Assembly (NCBI GenBank): GCA_965243255.1
Contig: CBDEUH010000004.1
Location: 1,798,001-1,862,000 of the forward strand
Direction of reading: 5' to 3'
Length of the DNA stretch: 64,000 nt
Origin: Bin87 sp965243255
GTDB lineage: Bacteria > Chloroflexota > Dehalococcoidia > Lucifugimonadales > UBA3495
Shown: positions 57,331 through 64,000 of the stretch, in pieces
Layout of the letters: each line of letters opens with the position of its first letter
Position numbering within the stretch: the first letter of the stretch is position 1
Translations under genes and position numbers: made by a program
Notes under the pieces: model-generated
Told to the model about the DNA's origin: nothing
The model's database searches: none
The model's input: only the letters and a program-made list of their open reading frames with translations

Positions 57331-58644
57331 TCAGCGGTGGCGGGTCCACGGGAGATCGAGGCGAAACGTAAGGCCTTCCTGCCGCACGTGCAGCAGTTTG
57401 CCGAGGATGTAGGCCACCAGGGCGGCGGCGATGCTGAATACCGCGCCCATTTTTCCCGGTTCCTGGAAGGGAGAATCTCCGGGGAAGGCTTTGCCGGCTA
57501 CGAAGAGGGCCACGGTCAGGCCCAGGCCGGCGATGACGCCGGTGATGACCAGGTGCCGGACGTCCATGCCGTCGGGCAGGGGGAAGCCGACTCGGGCGGC
57601 CAGCCACGAGAAGATCGTGACGCCGATGCCCTTGCCGACGATGAGGGACACCAGAACCATCATGGTGACGAGGCCGATACTGGAGAAGGCCACGCCGGCG
57701 TTGGCGAAGGCGAAGAAGAAGAGGCCGAAGTCCACGGGGAGTTTCAGGTGGTGCTCGAACTGCTCCAAAGCGCTGTGTCCCATGTGTTGGGCGTCGGTAG
57801 CATGGGGATGGGGCGCGGAAATGCCCTCGTGGGAATGGCCGTGTTCCGCCGATGCTGCGTCGTGGTGGTTGGTATGGGGCATGAAGGGGACGATGGGGGC
57901 CAGGGCCAGGGCGGGCTCGACGCCGGCGCCGGCCAGACCGACCCAGGAAAGGGAGCCACCGGTGAGGATGTACACGGGCCACCAGCGGACGCGCAGCCGG
58001 CGCAGAAGGTACACGACAGCCATGCCGCCGGCTACGAACAGCAGCCAGAGGGGTTCTACCGGATGGACCGGGTCGGGGTAAAAGACGGCGATGATGACGA
58101 GGCCGATGGCGTCGTCAACGACGGCGAGGAGGAGGAGAAAGTTCACCGCCGGGTGCAGGGGGCCGAAGACGACCCGGGCGACCAGCCAGGCCAGGGCGAT
58201 GTCGGTGGCGGTGGGAATGGCCCAGCCGTTGGCGACGGCGCTGAAGTCGTCGCTGCCGCCGTAGAAGACCCAGGTCATGGCGAAATACATGGCCACGGGG
58301 CCGACCACGCCGCCCAGGGTGCCGACCAGGGGGTTGATGGCGCGGCGCAAGGGGTTGAGCACGCCGCCCGGCATTGTGGATTCGGCAATCTCCTTGGCGG
58401 CGATGCCAAAGAAGAGGCACATGAACATGCCGTTGATGATGAAGTGGATGGTCAGGTGGTGGCCGAAGACGGCGGCGGATTTGCCGACGGGATGGAAGTC
58501 CACCACTTCGTGGTACCAATGGCCGTTAACGTTGGCGGCAATCAGGCCCAGCACGACGCCGGCGATGAGCGGCAGGGAGAACTCCTGCAGCAGATTGACG
58601 ACCCGTATCAGCGGGTGCACGTCTGGAACGTGGGCGTGGTGCAT
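57331..58644 (-). CDS. nhaA: Na+/H+ antiporter NhaA with a His-rich loop
   Basis: NhaA exports sodium in exchange for protons. The 437-residue protein has about 12 helices, with TATDIALAW and the catalytic double Asp in LLAVVDDAIGLVIIAVFY. An insert near residue 245-290 is unusually rich in histidine and acidic residues (NHHDAASAEHGHSHEG and HPHATDAQHMGH), in the loop between helices VIII and IX. It could bind metal or act as a pH sensor. Otherwise the protein is normal in length and motifs. Confidence 0.9.
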   Translation of the reverse strand: MHHAHVPDVHPLIRVVNLLQEFSLPLIAGVVLGLIAANVNGHWYHEVVDFHPVGKSAAVFGHHLTIHFIINGMFMCLFFGIAAKEIAESTMPGGVLNPLRRAINPLVGTLGGVVGPVAMYFAMTWVFYGGSDDFSAVANGWAIPTATDIALAWLVARVVFGPLHPAVNFLLLLAVVDDAIGLVIIAVFYPDPVHPVEPLWLLFVAGGMAVVYLLRRLRVRWWPVYILTGGSLSWVGLAGAGVEPALALAPIVPFMPHTNHHDAASAEHGHSHEGISAPHPHATDAQHMGHSALEQFEHHLKLPVDFGLFFFAFANAGVAFSSIGLVTMMVLVSLIVGKGIGVTIFSWLAARVGFPLPDGMDVRHLVITGVIAGLGLTVALFVAGKAFPGDSPFQEPGKMGAVFSIAAALVAYILGKLLHVRQEGLTFRLDLPWTRHR

Positions 58645-58709
58645 AAAGGGTAGGGAGGGCTGACCTAGTCCAAATTGGGGAGGATAATTTTACCACGCAG
58701 GGCCGGGGG

Positions 58710-59528
58710 CTAGACCGACTGCTGCCAGCAATCGGCGGCGACGGACACGGGGCCGTCGTACACGGAGCGGGCCTCGGCTTCCAGCGGGCGGGTATCCAGG
58801 TGGTAGGCGTTGTCGATGTGGGTGAGAGTGAGGGACCGGACGCCGGCCAGCTGGGCGATGCGGGCCGCCTCGGCTGCCGTGGAGTGGGCCGTGGCTTCGG
58901 CCCGGTGGCGTTCGGCCTCGACGCAGAGGGCTTCGTGAATCAGCAGGGTTGCGCCCTGGGCCAACTCGGCCAGGGAGGGACACCAGCGGGTATCGCCGGA
59001 GAAGACGATTGCGTGCCCGCCGGCTTCCACGCGCCAGGCCAGGGAGCCGCCGATGTGGTCAACCGGGGCGCATTTGGCGCGCACGTTGGGGGTGAGCTGG
59101 ACCCATTGGCCGGGTTCGGCGGGCCGGAGATTGAACACCAGCCGTCCGTCCCGCCGGCGCACGCCATCTTCAGTCACGGTCAACCCTCGCTGGGGATAGG
59201 CCAACAAGGTGGCGATGTCGGCCATGGCGCGCTCCGACCCGTGTACCTGCATGGGCTGCTCGGCCGGGTTGCGCCGGCTGCGAATCATCTCGATGTGGGG
59301 CAGCCCCTCGCAGTGGTCGGGATGGCTGTGGCTGAGCAGGCAGTGATCATAGTCGGTGGGCGATATGCCGAGTTGCTCGCCGTGGCGCAGCACGGTGTTG
59401 CCCGAGGCGGCGTCGAGCAGTATCCGTTCACCGCTGGGGCAGTCCAGGACTATCGCGGTATGACCGCGCAGGGTACTGCCGCCGGAGCCGGTGCCGAGGT
59501 AGCTTATCGTGAATCCTGCCAACGCCAA
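58710..59528 (-). CDS. MBL-fold metallohydrolase
   Basis: The 272-residue protein has the metallo-beta-lactamase motif HSHPDH (His67, His69, Asp71, His72), the later Asp in IVFSGDTRW and His in TLTHIDNAY. It resembles RNase Z-like or phosphodiesterase-type MBL proteins. No membrane segment is present. It lies between nhaA and a dehydrogenase gene on the same strand. Substrate unknown. Confidence 0.87.
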   Translation of the reverse strand: MALAGFTISYLGTGSGGSTLRGHTAIVLDCPSGERILLDAASGNTVLRHGEQLGISPTDYDHCLLSHSHPDHCEGLPHIEMIRSRRNPAEQPMQVHGSERAMADIATLLAYPQRGLTVTEDGVRRRDGRLVFNLRPAEPGQWVQLTPNVRAKCAPVDHIGGSLAWRVEAGGHAIVFSGDTRWCPSLAELAQGATLLIHEALCVEAERHRAEATAHSTAAEAARIAQLAGVRSLTLTHIDNAYHLDTRPLEAEARSVYDGPVSVAADCWQQSV

Positions 59529-59546
59529 ATCATCCTCCTTACATCA

Positions 59547-60548
59547 TCATGCCAACGTCACCCGCGAGTGGGGCAGTACAGCCGGGTTCACCAGGAACTC
59601 GGGCATCCGGCCCTGGAGTACATCCACGGTGGCCCGGGCCGTGCGCACCTCCAGTTCCAGGACGGACTGCTGGGAGAGAAAGGCGACGTGGGGTGTGATG
59701 ATGACGTTGTGCAGTCCGAACATGGGATGGTCAGCCGGCGGCGCGGAGGACTCCATCACGTCCAGGCCGGCACCGGCGATGCTGCCGGATTGGAGGGCGT
59801 CCAGCAGGGCCGGCTCGTCCACGATGGGGCCGCGGGCGCAGTTGATCAGGTAGGCCGACGGTTTCATCAGGCCGAAGGCCCGGGGGCCAATCAGTCCGCG
59901 GGTCTCGTCGTTGAGCGGGGTGTGCACGGTAACGTAGTCGGCGGCGGCGAGCAGGTCGTCCAGTCCGGCGGCGTTGACGCCATCGGGCAGGTCGGAGTCG
60001 GCCGGCAGGTAGGGGTCGAAGGCGAGCACCGACAGTCCGAAGGCGCGGGCCTTGTCGGCAACGGCGCGGCCAATGCGTCCGAAACCGACGATGCCGATGG
60101 TCTGGCCCCGCAGGCGGGTCAGCGGATGGGGAGAGGGAGTGCCCTCCCAGCGGCCGGCCTTGGCGACGCCGTCGTAGAAATTCACCTGGCGGTTCCAGGT
60201 GAGGAGCAGGGCCATGACGTGGTCGCTGACCTCGTCAACGCAGTAGTCGGGGACGTAGGTAACGGGGATGCCCAGCTGGGTGGCGACGTCCACCGCGATG
60301 TTGTCCACGCCGACACCGTAGCGGCTGATGCAGCGGCAGCGTTGGGCGGCCCGCACCACCGCCGGAGTAACCTGGGCGAAGCAGGTCATAATGGCGTCGC
60401 AGTCGGCGGCGAGGGCGGCGAGGGTGGGTTCGGAGCCGTCGGGGGCTTCGATCAGCTGGACGTCGTGGCCGAGGGCGGCGGTTAGGACGTCGCGCTCGGG
60501 GGCGGTGGAAGGCCAGACGAAGTCGGTGATGAGGATGCGGGTGGGCAT
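59547..60548 (-). CDS. D-2-hydroxyacid dehydrogenase (C-terminal binding protein family)
   Basis: The 333-residue protein has the NAD-binding motif GQTIGIVGFGRIGRAVA, the Arg in INCARGPIVDEPAL, the Glu in GLDVMESSAP and the His in ITPHVAFLS. The substrate-binding part includes SRYGVGVDNIAVDVA. It resembles phosphoglycerate dehydrogenase-like CtBP proteins; the substrate is not known. It is 19 bases upstream of the MBL gene, probably in one operon. The start is at 60548. Confidence 0.87.
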   Translation of the reverse strand: MPTRILITDFVWPSTAPERDVLTAALGHDVQLIEAPDGSEPTLAALAADCDAIMTCFAQVTPAVVRAAQRCRCISRYGVGVDNIAVDVATQLGIPVTYVPDYCVDEVSDHVMALLLTWNRQVNFYDGVAKAGRWEGTPSPHPLTRLRGQTIGIVGFGRIGRAVADKARAFGLSVLAFDPYLPADSDLPDGVNAAGLDDLLAAADYVTVHTPLNDETRGLIGPRAFGLMKPSAYLINCARGPIVDEPALLDALQSGSIAGAGLDVMESSAPPADHPMFGLHNVIITPHVAFLSQQSVLELEVRTARATVDVLQGRMPEFLVNPAVLPHSRVTLA

Positions 60549-60628
60549 GGTGGTGGCCTGGAGCCGGTGGTTGGGGCGGGGAGAGTATAGCGGATAGCCC
60601 AGCGGGGCGAAACCGCGCCGCTCGACAG

Positions 60629-60657
60629 TTGCAAAAATCTGATTAGCCTGCTACTGT
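60629..60657 (+). promoter_or_regulatory. Promoter of the TcmP gene
   Basis: TTGCAA (60629-60634) and TACTGT (60652-60657) are separated by 17 bases, 34 bases before the GTG start at 60691. The match is moderate. Confidence 0.4.
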
Positions 60658-60690
60658 GGTAATAGTTCAAAAGTTCTAGGAGTGTTAACA

Positions 60691-61602
60691 GTGCGGAATA
60701 CCGGGGCTAACCAATTTGGAGGTTCATGGACGGAAAACAAGCTGGCAATTCTCAGAGGATATTTAGATTCTTACACCACTGTCCTGAAGAACCAGCCCTT
60801 CGATCTTATCTACGTCGATGCTTTTGCTGGCAGCGGAACAGTGGATCGTAATCCGCCCGGAGCTGCTCAGCGATTGACCTTATTGTCAGAAGATGCGAGG
60901 GCTGACCTGCTAGCAGCAAACGTCTTGCAGGGCTCTGCTCGCGTTGCACTTGAGGTGACAGACAAACCATTTGACCATTTCATATTCGTCGAGCACGATA
61001 GCACGTTCGCTCGACAATTGCGGGATCTGAAGCTGGAGTTTTCCAACAGGGACATCCAAGTTGAGCAGGGGGACGCTAACCGTTTTTTACAACGGTGGTG
61101 CGAAAATCAAAATCGGCAATCCAGCATCCCCTGGCGAGACCAGCGGGCCGTCATCTTCCTTGACCCGTTTGCTACGGAAGTTGACTGGCAGACCGTTGCC
61201 TCTATTGCCGACACCCAATCAGTTGACTTGTGGATACTGTTCCCACTCAGTGCGTTGACCAGGCTATTGCCACGCGAACGCGAACCAAATGAGGCTTGGG
61301 CTATTACTTTGGACCGCGTGTACGGTGGCCCAGAATGGCGAGAATTGTACCAAACCAAAATCGTCAGCCTGCCCCTAATCGGGTTGGAACATACCCAAAT
61401 GGTCAGGGGCGACCAGCAAGCTATCGTCGAAGTGTACTTGGACAAACTGCGTACCGTGTTTCCAGCGGTAGCACCATCACCCAAGTGGTTCTATAATTCC
61501 CGCAAATCACCTTTGTTCGCCTTTATGTTCGCGTCAGCCAACCAAGGCAACGGCGGAAATATCGCATTGAGAATCGCCAACCACTTGCTCAATAGGTGGT
61601 GA
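60691..61602 (+). CDS. tcmP: Three-Cys-motif partner protein TcmP
   Basis: The 303-residue protein matches the TcmP family: a start with SWTENKLAILRGYLDSYTTVL, the nucleotide-binding-like IYVDAFAGSGTVDR and, near residue 150, RAVIFLDPFATEVDW. These two motifs resemble a Rossmann methyltransferase. Family members always sit beside a three-Cys-motif protein, here the next gene. The GTG at 60691 follows AGGAG at eight bases. Codon use is less GC-rich than the chromosome. Function is unknown; a modification or defence role is inference. Confidence 0.85.
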   Translation: MRNTGANQFGGSWTENKLAILRGYLDSYTTVLKNQPFDLIYVDAFAGSGTVDRNPPGAAQRLTLLSEDARADLLAANVLQGSARVALEVTDKPFDHFIFVEHDSTFARQLRDLKLEFSNRDIQVEQGDANRFLQRWCENQNRQSSIPWRDQRAVIFLDPFATEVDWQTVASIADTQSVDLWILFPLSALTRLLPREREPNEAWAITLDRVYGGPEWRELYQTKIVSLPLIGLEHTQMVRGDQQAIVEVYLDKLRTVFPAVAPSPKWFYNSRKSPLFAFMFASANQGNGGNIALRIANHLLNRW

Positions 61603-61605
61603 ATC

Positions 61606-62337
61606 ATGGCCGCTTCTAAAATTGAATGGACGGATGCTACCTGGAATCCGGTTACGGGGTGCAACAAGGTTAGCCCCGGCTGCAAGCGGTGTTATGCCGA
61701 GCGGATGGCCAAGCGGCTGAAGGCGACCGGGATGGCCAAGTACCGCAACGGGTTTGAGGTTACTCTGCATCCGGATACGCTGGACATCCCGTTGGGCTGG
61801 CGCAAACCTCGCTCCATTTTCGTCAACTCGATGAGCGACCTGTTTCACGTTGACGTGCCGGACGAGTTCGTGCGCGAGGTGTTCAGCGTAATGGAGCGCG
61901 CCGATTGGCATCGCTACCAGGTGCTTACCAAGCGGCCGGAGCGGGTGGCGGCGCTGAACGGGGAACTGCCCTGGCCGTCGCAGGTCTGGCTGGGCGTGAG
62001 TGTAGAGTCTGCCGACTACGTGCATCGCATTGACCTGCTGCGGGAAACGGGCGCGGCGGTGAAGTTCCTGTCGCTGGAGCCGTTGCTTGGGCCGCTTCCG
62101 GAATTGAACCTGCAAGGCATCGATTGGGTTATAGTGGGGGGCGAGTCCGGCCCCGGCGCGAGGCTGATGGAAGAAGCCTGGGCGTTGGATATTCGCGACC
62201 AGTGCCAAGCCGCCGGCGTGGCCTTCCACTTCAAGCAGTGGGGCGGCGTTTTCAAAAAGCGCAACGGTCGGGAGCTGGACGGCAGAACCTGGGACGAAAT
62301 GCCGGCCATCGCTATGCCGGCGGCAGGAGTTGCCTGA
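61606..62337 (+). CDS. Three-Cys-motif (phage Gp37/Gp68, DUF5131) protein
   Basis: The 243-residue protein has Cys19, Cys26 and Cys29 in WNPVTGCNKVSPGCKRCYAE, a C-x6-C-x2-C cluster typical of the Gp37/Gp68 (DUF5131) family and suggestive of a radical-SAM-like iron-sulfur site. Further segments are PRSIFVNSMSDLFH, YQVLTKRPERV, WLGVSVES and IDWVIVGGESGPGARLM. It follows tcmP by three bases. The pair is widely conserved together in bacteria and phages. The enzymatic role is undetermined. Confidence 0.9.
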   Translation: MAASKIEWTDATWNPVTGCNKVSPGCKRCYAERMAKRLKATGMAKYRNGFEVTLHPDTLDIPLGWRKPRSIFVNSMSDLFHVDVPDEFVREVFSVMERADWHRYQVLTKRPERVAALNGELPWPSQVWLGVSVESADYVHRIDLLRETGAAVKFLSLEPLLGPLPELNLQGIDWVIVGGESGPGARLMEEAWALDIRDQCQAAGVAFHFKQWGGVFKKRNGRELDGRTWDEMPAIAMPAAGVA

Positions 62338-62985
62338 ATGTCGATTCGTTATGCTGTGAGTTTGCTGACGGACCCGGATTTTACGGCGCGGGCTTACCGG
62401 GCGCGGCAGCTAATCTGCGGGCAGTACGCCTGCTGGGCGGCCGAGATGCACATGGTGCATATGCCGCTGTCGGACTATTTTCCGCTGGACACGGAAGCTC
62501 ATCCGGACGCCGAGGCGCAGCTGGCCGTGGAGTTGGAACGGCTGGCAGAACGCTATCGCCGGGTGTCGCCGCGCTTTCCGCTGTTCAACCGGGGGATATC
62601 GGTTACCCGACCGTCGGAGGCCGACGGCAACATCTGGCTGGACTTCTCGCCGGAGGTGGTCAACGAGTCGCTGTACCGATTGCAGTCGATGGCGGCGGAC
62701 GTGCTGGATCGCATCCCGGCGGTTGGGGGGCAGCGACGGGCGTTCGGCGCGGAGTTTCCGCCGCAGATTCCGTTGTTGTCGCACGCCAGCCTGCCGGACT
62801 CGGTGTTTGACGGGGCGTTGGAGTTTGCCCGATCGGTAACGGACGAGCTGAAGGTATCGCAGATAACGCGGGCCTGGCGGCTGGCGCTGACGCGTTTTGA
62901 GTCCGGCGCCGCCGGGGATGACTGGTCGGGCGGGCGGTGGGCGACGGACCTGCAATGGCGGGCCGTGGGCAGCTACAGCCTCTAA
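62338..62985 (+). CDS. Unrecognised protein, possible 2H-phosphoesterase-like fold
   Basis: The 215-residue protein starts directly at the stop of the previous gene. It has MHMVHMPLSDYFPL (His38, His41) near residue 40 and PLLSHASLPDSVF near residue 145. Two spaced His motifs could be a 2H-phosphoesterase pattern, but the usual H-x-T/S signature is only present at the second. Its codon use is as GC-rich as the chromosome, so it may not belong to the TcmP pair. It overlaps the convergent aldo/keto reductase by four bases. Confidence 0.55.
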   Translation: MSIRYAVSLLTDPDFTARAYRARQLICGQYACWAAEMHMVHMPLSDYFPLDTEAHPDAEAQLAVELERLAERYRRVSPRFPLFNRGISVTRPSEADGNIWLDFSPEVVNESLYRLQSMAADVLDRIPAVGGQRRAFGAEFPPQIPLLSHASLPDSVFDGALEFARSVTDELKVSQITRAWRLALTRFESGAAGDDWSGGRWATDLQWRAVGSYSL

Positions 62986-63815
62986 GGCGGGAAGGCGGCG
63001 TCGAGGCGGTGGCGCTGCTGGGGGGTGAGGCTCCAGCCGGAGGCGGCGCAGTTCTCCTCGGTGCGGGGGACGCTGTTGGACTTGGGGATGGCGATGACGC
63101 CGGGCTGGTCGGCGACCCAGTTGAGGGCGACCTGGGCGGCGGTTTTGCCGGTTTCGTCGGCGAGGTCGGCAAGCACCTGACGGTCGCGGTCCATGCCCAG
63201 GGCGCGGCGGACACCCGAGGCGACTCCGCCGCCGCTGCCGGTCAGCGCGCCCTCGTGGAGGGGGGAATAGGCGATGACGACGATATCGTGCTGGCGGCAG
63301 TAGGGGATTACGTCGCGCTCGGCGCGGCGACGGCGCAGGTTGTAGAGAATCTGGTTGGACACGATGGGGCAGTTGGGCATGGCGGCCTGGGCCTGGGCCA
63401 TATCCTGGACCGAAAAGTTGCTGACGCCGACGTAGTCCACCAGGCCGTCGTCAACGAGGCGCGCCATGGCCCGCATGGTTTCGGCGATGGGAACGCGGGG
63501 GTTGGGCCAGTGAATCTGGTAGAGATCGATCTTGTCGATGGCGAGGAGGCGGAGGCTCTGGTCGGCGGCGCGGAGGACGGCGTCGTAGCGCAGGTTGCTG
63601 CCGAGGACCTTGGTGGCGACGAAGACCTGGTCGCGGAGGCCGGCGATGGCTTCGCCCACGGCGTCCTCGGTGCGGTACATCTCGGCGGTATCGATGAGGT
63701 TGGCGCCCAACTGGATGCCGCGGCGCAGGGGTTCGGGTCCGCCGGTGTAGCGCCAGGTGCCGAGGCCGATTTCGGGAACCATCACTGAGGACGAACCCAG
63801 GGGTTTGCGTTCCAT
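62982..63815 (-). CDS. Aldo/keto reductase
   Basis: The 277-residue TIM-barrel protein has the AKR signature: GLGTWRYTGG, Asp and Tyr in NLIDTAEMYRTED, Lys in VFVATKVLG and His in IDLYQIHWPNPRVP, forming the catalytic tetrad. The C-terminal IPKSNSVPRTEEN binds NADPH. It reduces an aldehyde or ketone; substrate unknown. Length is slightly short for the family. It is convergent with 62338-62985. Confidence 0.9.
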   Translation of the reverse strand: MERKPLGSSSVMVPEIGLGTWRYTGGPEPLRRGIQLGANLIDTAEMYRTEDAVGEAIAGLRDQVFVATKVLGSNLRYDAVLRAADQSLRLLAIDKIDLYQIHWPNPRVPIAETMRAMARLVDDGLVDYVGVSNFSVQDMAQAQAAMPNCPIVSNQILYNLRRRRAERDVIPYCRQHDIVVIAYSPLHEGALTGSGGGVASGVRRALGMDRDRQVLADLADETGKTAAQVALNWVADQPGVIAIPKSNSVPRTEENCAASGWSLTPQQRHRLDAAFPP

Positions 63816-63840
63816 GGGTGTTGCTCCTGATATGCGGGGG

Positions 63841-64000
63841 CTAGGACCCGTCGCCGCTGCCGGCGGTCTGCGCGGCGGCCGCTTCGGCCATCTCGGCCTG
63901 CTCGATGGGGCTGGCGCGCATGAGGGAGGCGGGGACGATGGCCAGGATGGCGACGATGCCGGCGGCCCGGAAGAAACTCTGGAAGAGGTCGAGGCTGAGG
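63841..64000 (-). CDS. Transporter C-terminal fragment, MFS-like
   Basis: The window ends inside this gene. The minus strand encodes 52 residues to a TAG at 63841-63843: a hydrophobic helix (GIVAILAIVPASLM) followed by a polar tail rich in Ala, Glu and Gln. This fits the last helix and tail of a major-facilitator protein, but the evidence is only one helix. Confidence 0.5.
   Translation of the reverse strand, partial: LSLDLFQSFFRAAGIVAILAIVPASLMRASPIEQAEMAEAAAAQTAGSGDGS

Overview
The window reads as a chromosomal piece of a GC-rich bacterium, most plausibly a Chloroflexota member of the Dehalococcoidia/SAR202 kind. This is an inference from gene content: four luciferase-like (LLM) flavin/F420-type oxidoreductases, a CaiB/BaiF CoA-transferase, a fused two-subunit 2-oxoacid:ferredoxin oxidoreductase, lipoproteins with long Ala/Pro/Thr linkers, two tandem reductive-dehalogenase-like iron-sulfur proteins, and many PIN-domain genes. 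Housekeeping genes use strongly GC-rich, often G-ended codons. Several accessory genes (type III restriction-modification, DUF4268, TcmP, some PIN cassettes) look less GC-rich.

Layout. 1-1756: end of a cytochrome c maturation cluster (ccmB fragment, ccmC, ccmD, ccmE), with a Cys-type CcmE. 1790-3130: an aspartic-protease cassette and a vapBC pair. 3252-5824: korAB. 6007-9143: glycosyltransferase, an unknown protein carrying a palindromic repeat in frame, an alpha/beta hydrolase and a decayed vapBC. 9206-13042: NCS2-type permease and a four-repeat Cache-like lipoprotein. 13180-13253: tRNA-Gln. 13290-20339: LLM enzymes, ACP, prephenate dehydratase and a coaX-coaBC-sulP-LLM operon. 20470-24653: a pentapeptide-TIR protein and two reductive-dehalogenase-like paralogues, each with a good promoter. 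24886-40001: metabolic genes (TPP enzyme, hydratase, CDGSH, cupin, molybdopterin subunit, CoA-transferase, SDR, M24 peptidase, YceI, LLM pair) mixed with a PIN cassette, rsmI and a DUF4268 nuclease-like gene. 40177-46448: type III restriction-modification island. 46529-53522: sppA, mazG, a membrane protein, an Ogg1-type glycosylase, an orphan PIN gene, and a cobalamin operon (cobQ, cobU, PduX-like kinase). 53633-55990: two MaoC-like proteins, a HEPN-like protein, a probable SelW/Rdx selenoprotein with in-frame TGA, and a pentapeptide protein. 55999-64000: DRTGG protein, NhaA, MBL hydrolase, D-hydroxyacid dehydrogenase, the TcmP/Gp37-Gp68 pair, an aldo/keto reductase and a transporter fragment.

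The most notable points are: (1) a selenocysteine gene at 54931-55245 with a bacterial-type SECIS hairpin at the expected distance; (2) two small toxin-antitoxin-like cassettes (1787-2485 and 8724-9209), each placed in a convergent gene junction and flanked by a long direct repeat (61 and 39 bp) of that junction, which suggests a shared insertion route; (3) a pentapeptide-TIR fusion whose usual catalytic Glu is Asp; and (4) corrinoid-salvage genes in the same window as two reductive-dehalogenase-like genes. No database search or folding program was run. Family names rest on motifs recognised by eye. No gene-free stretch longer than about 300 bases was found; shorter gaps hold the promoters, terminators, repeats and tRNA listed.
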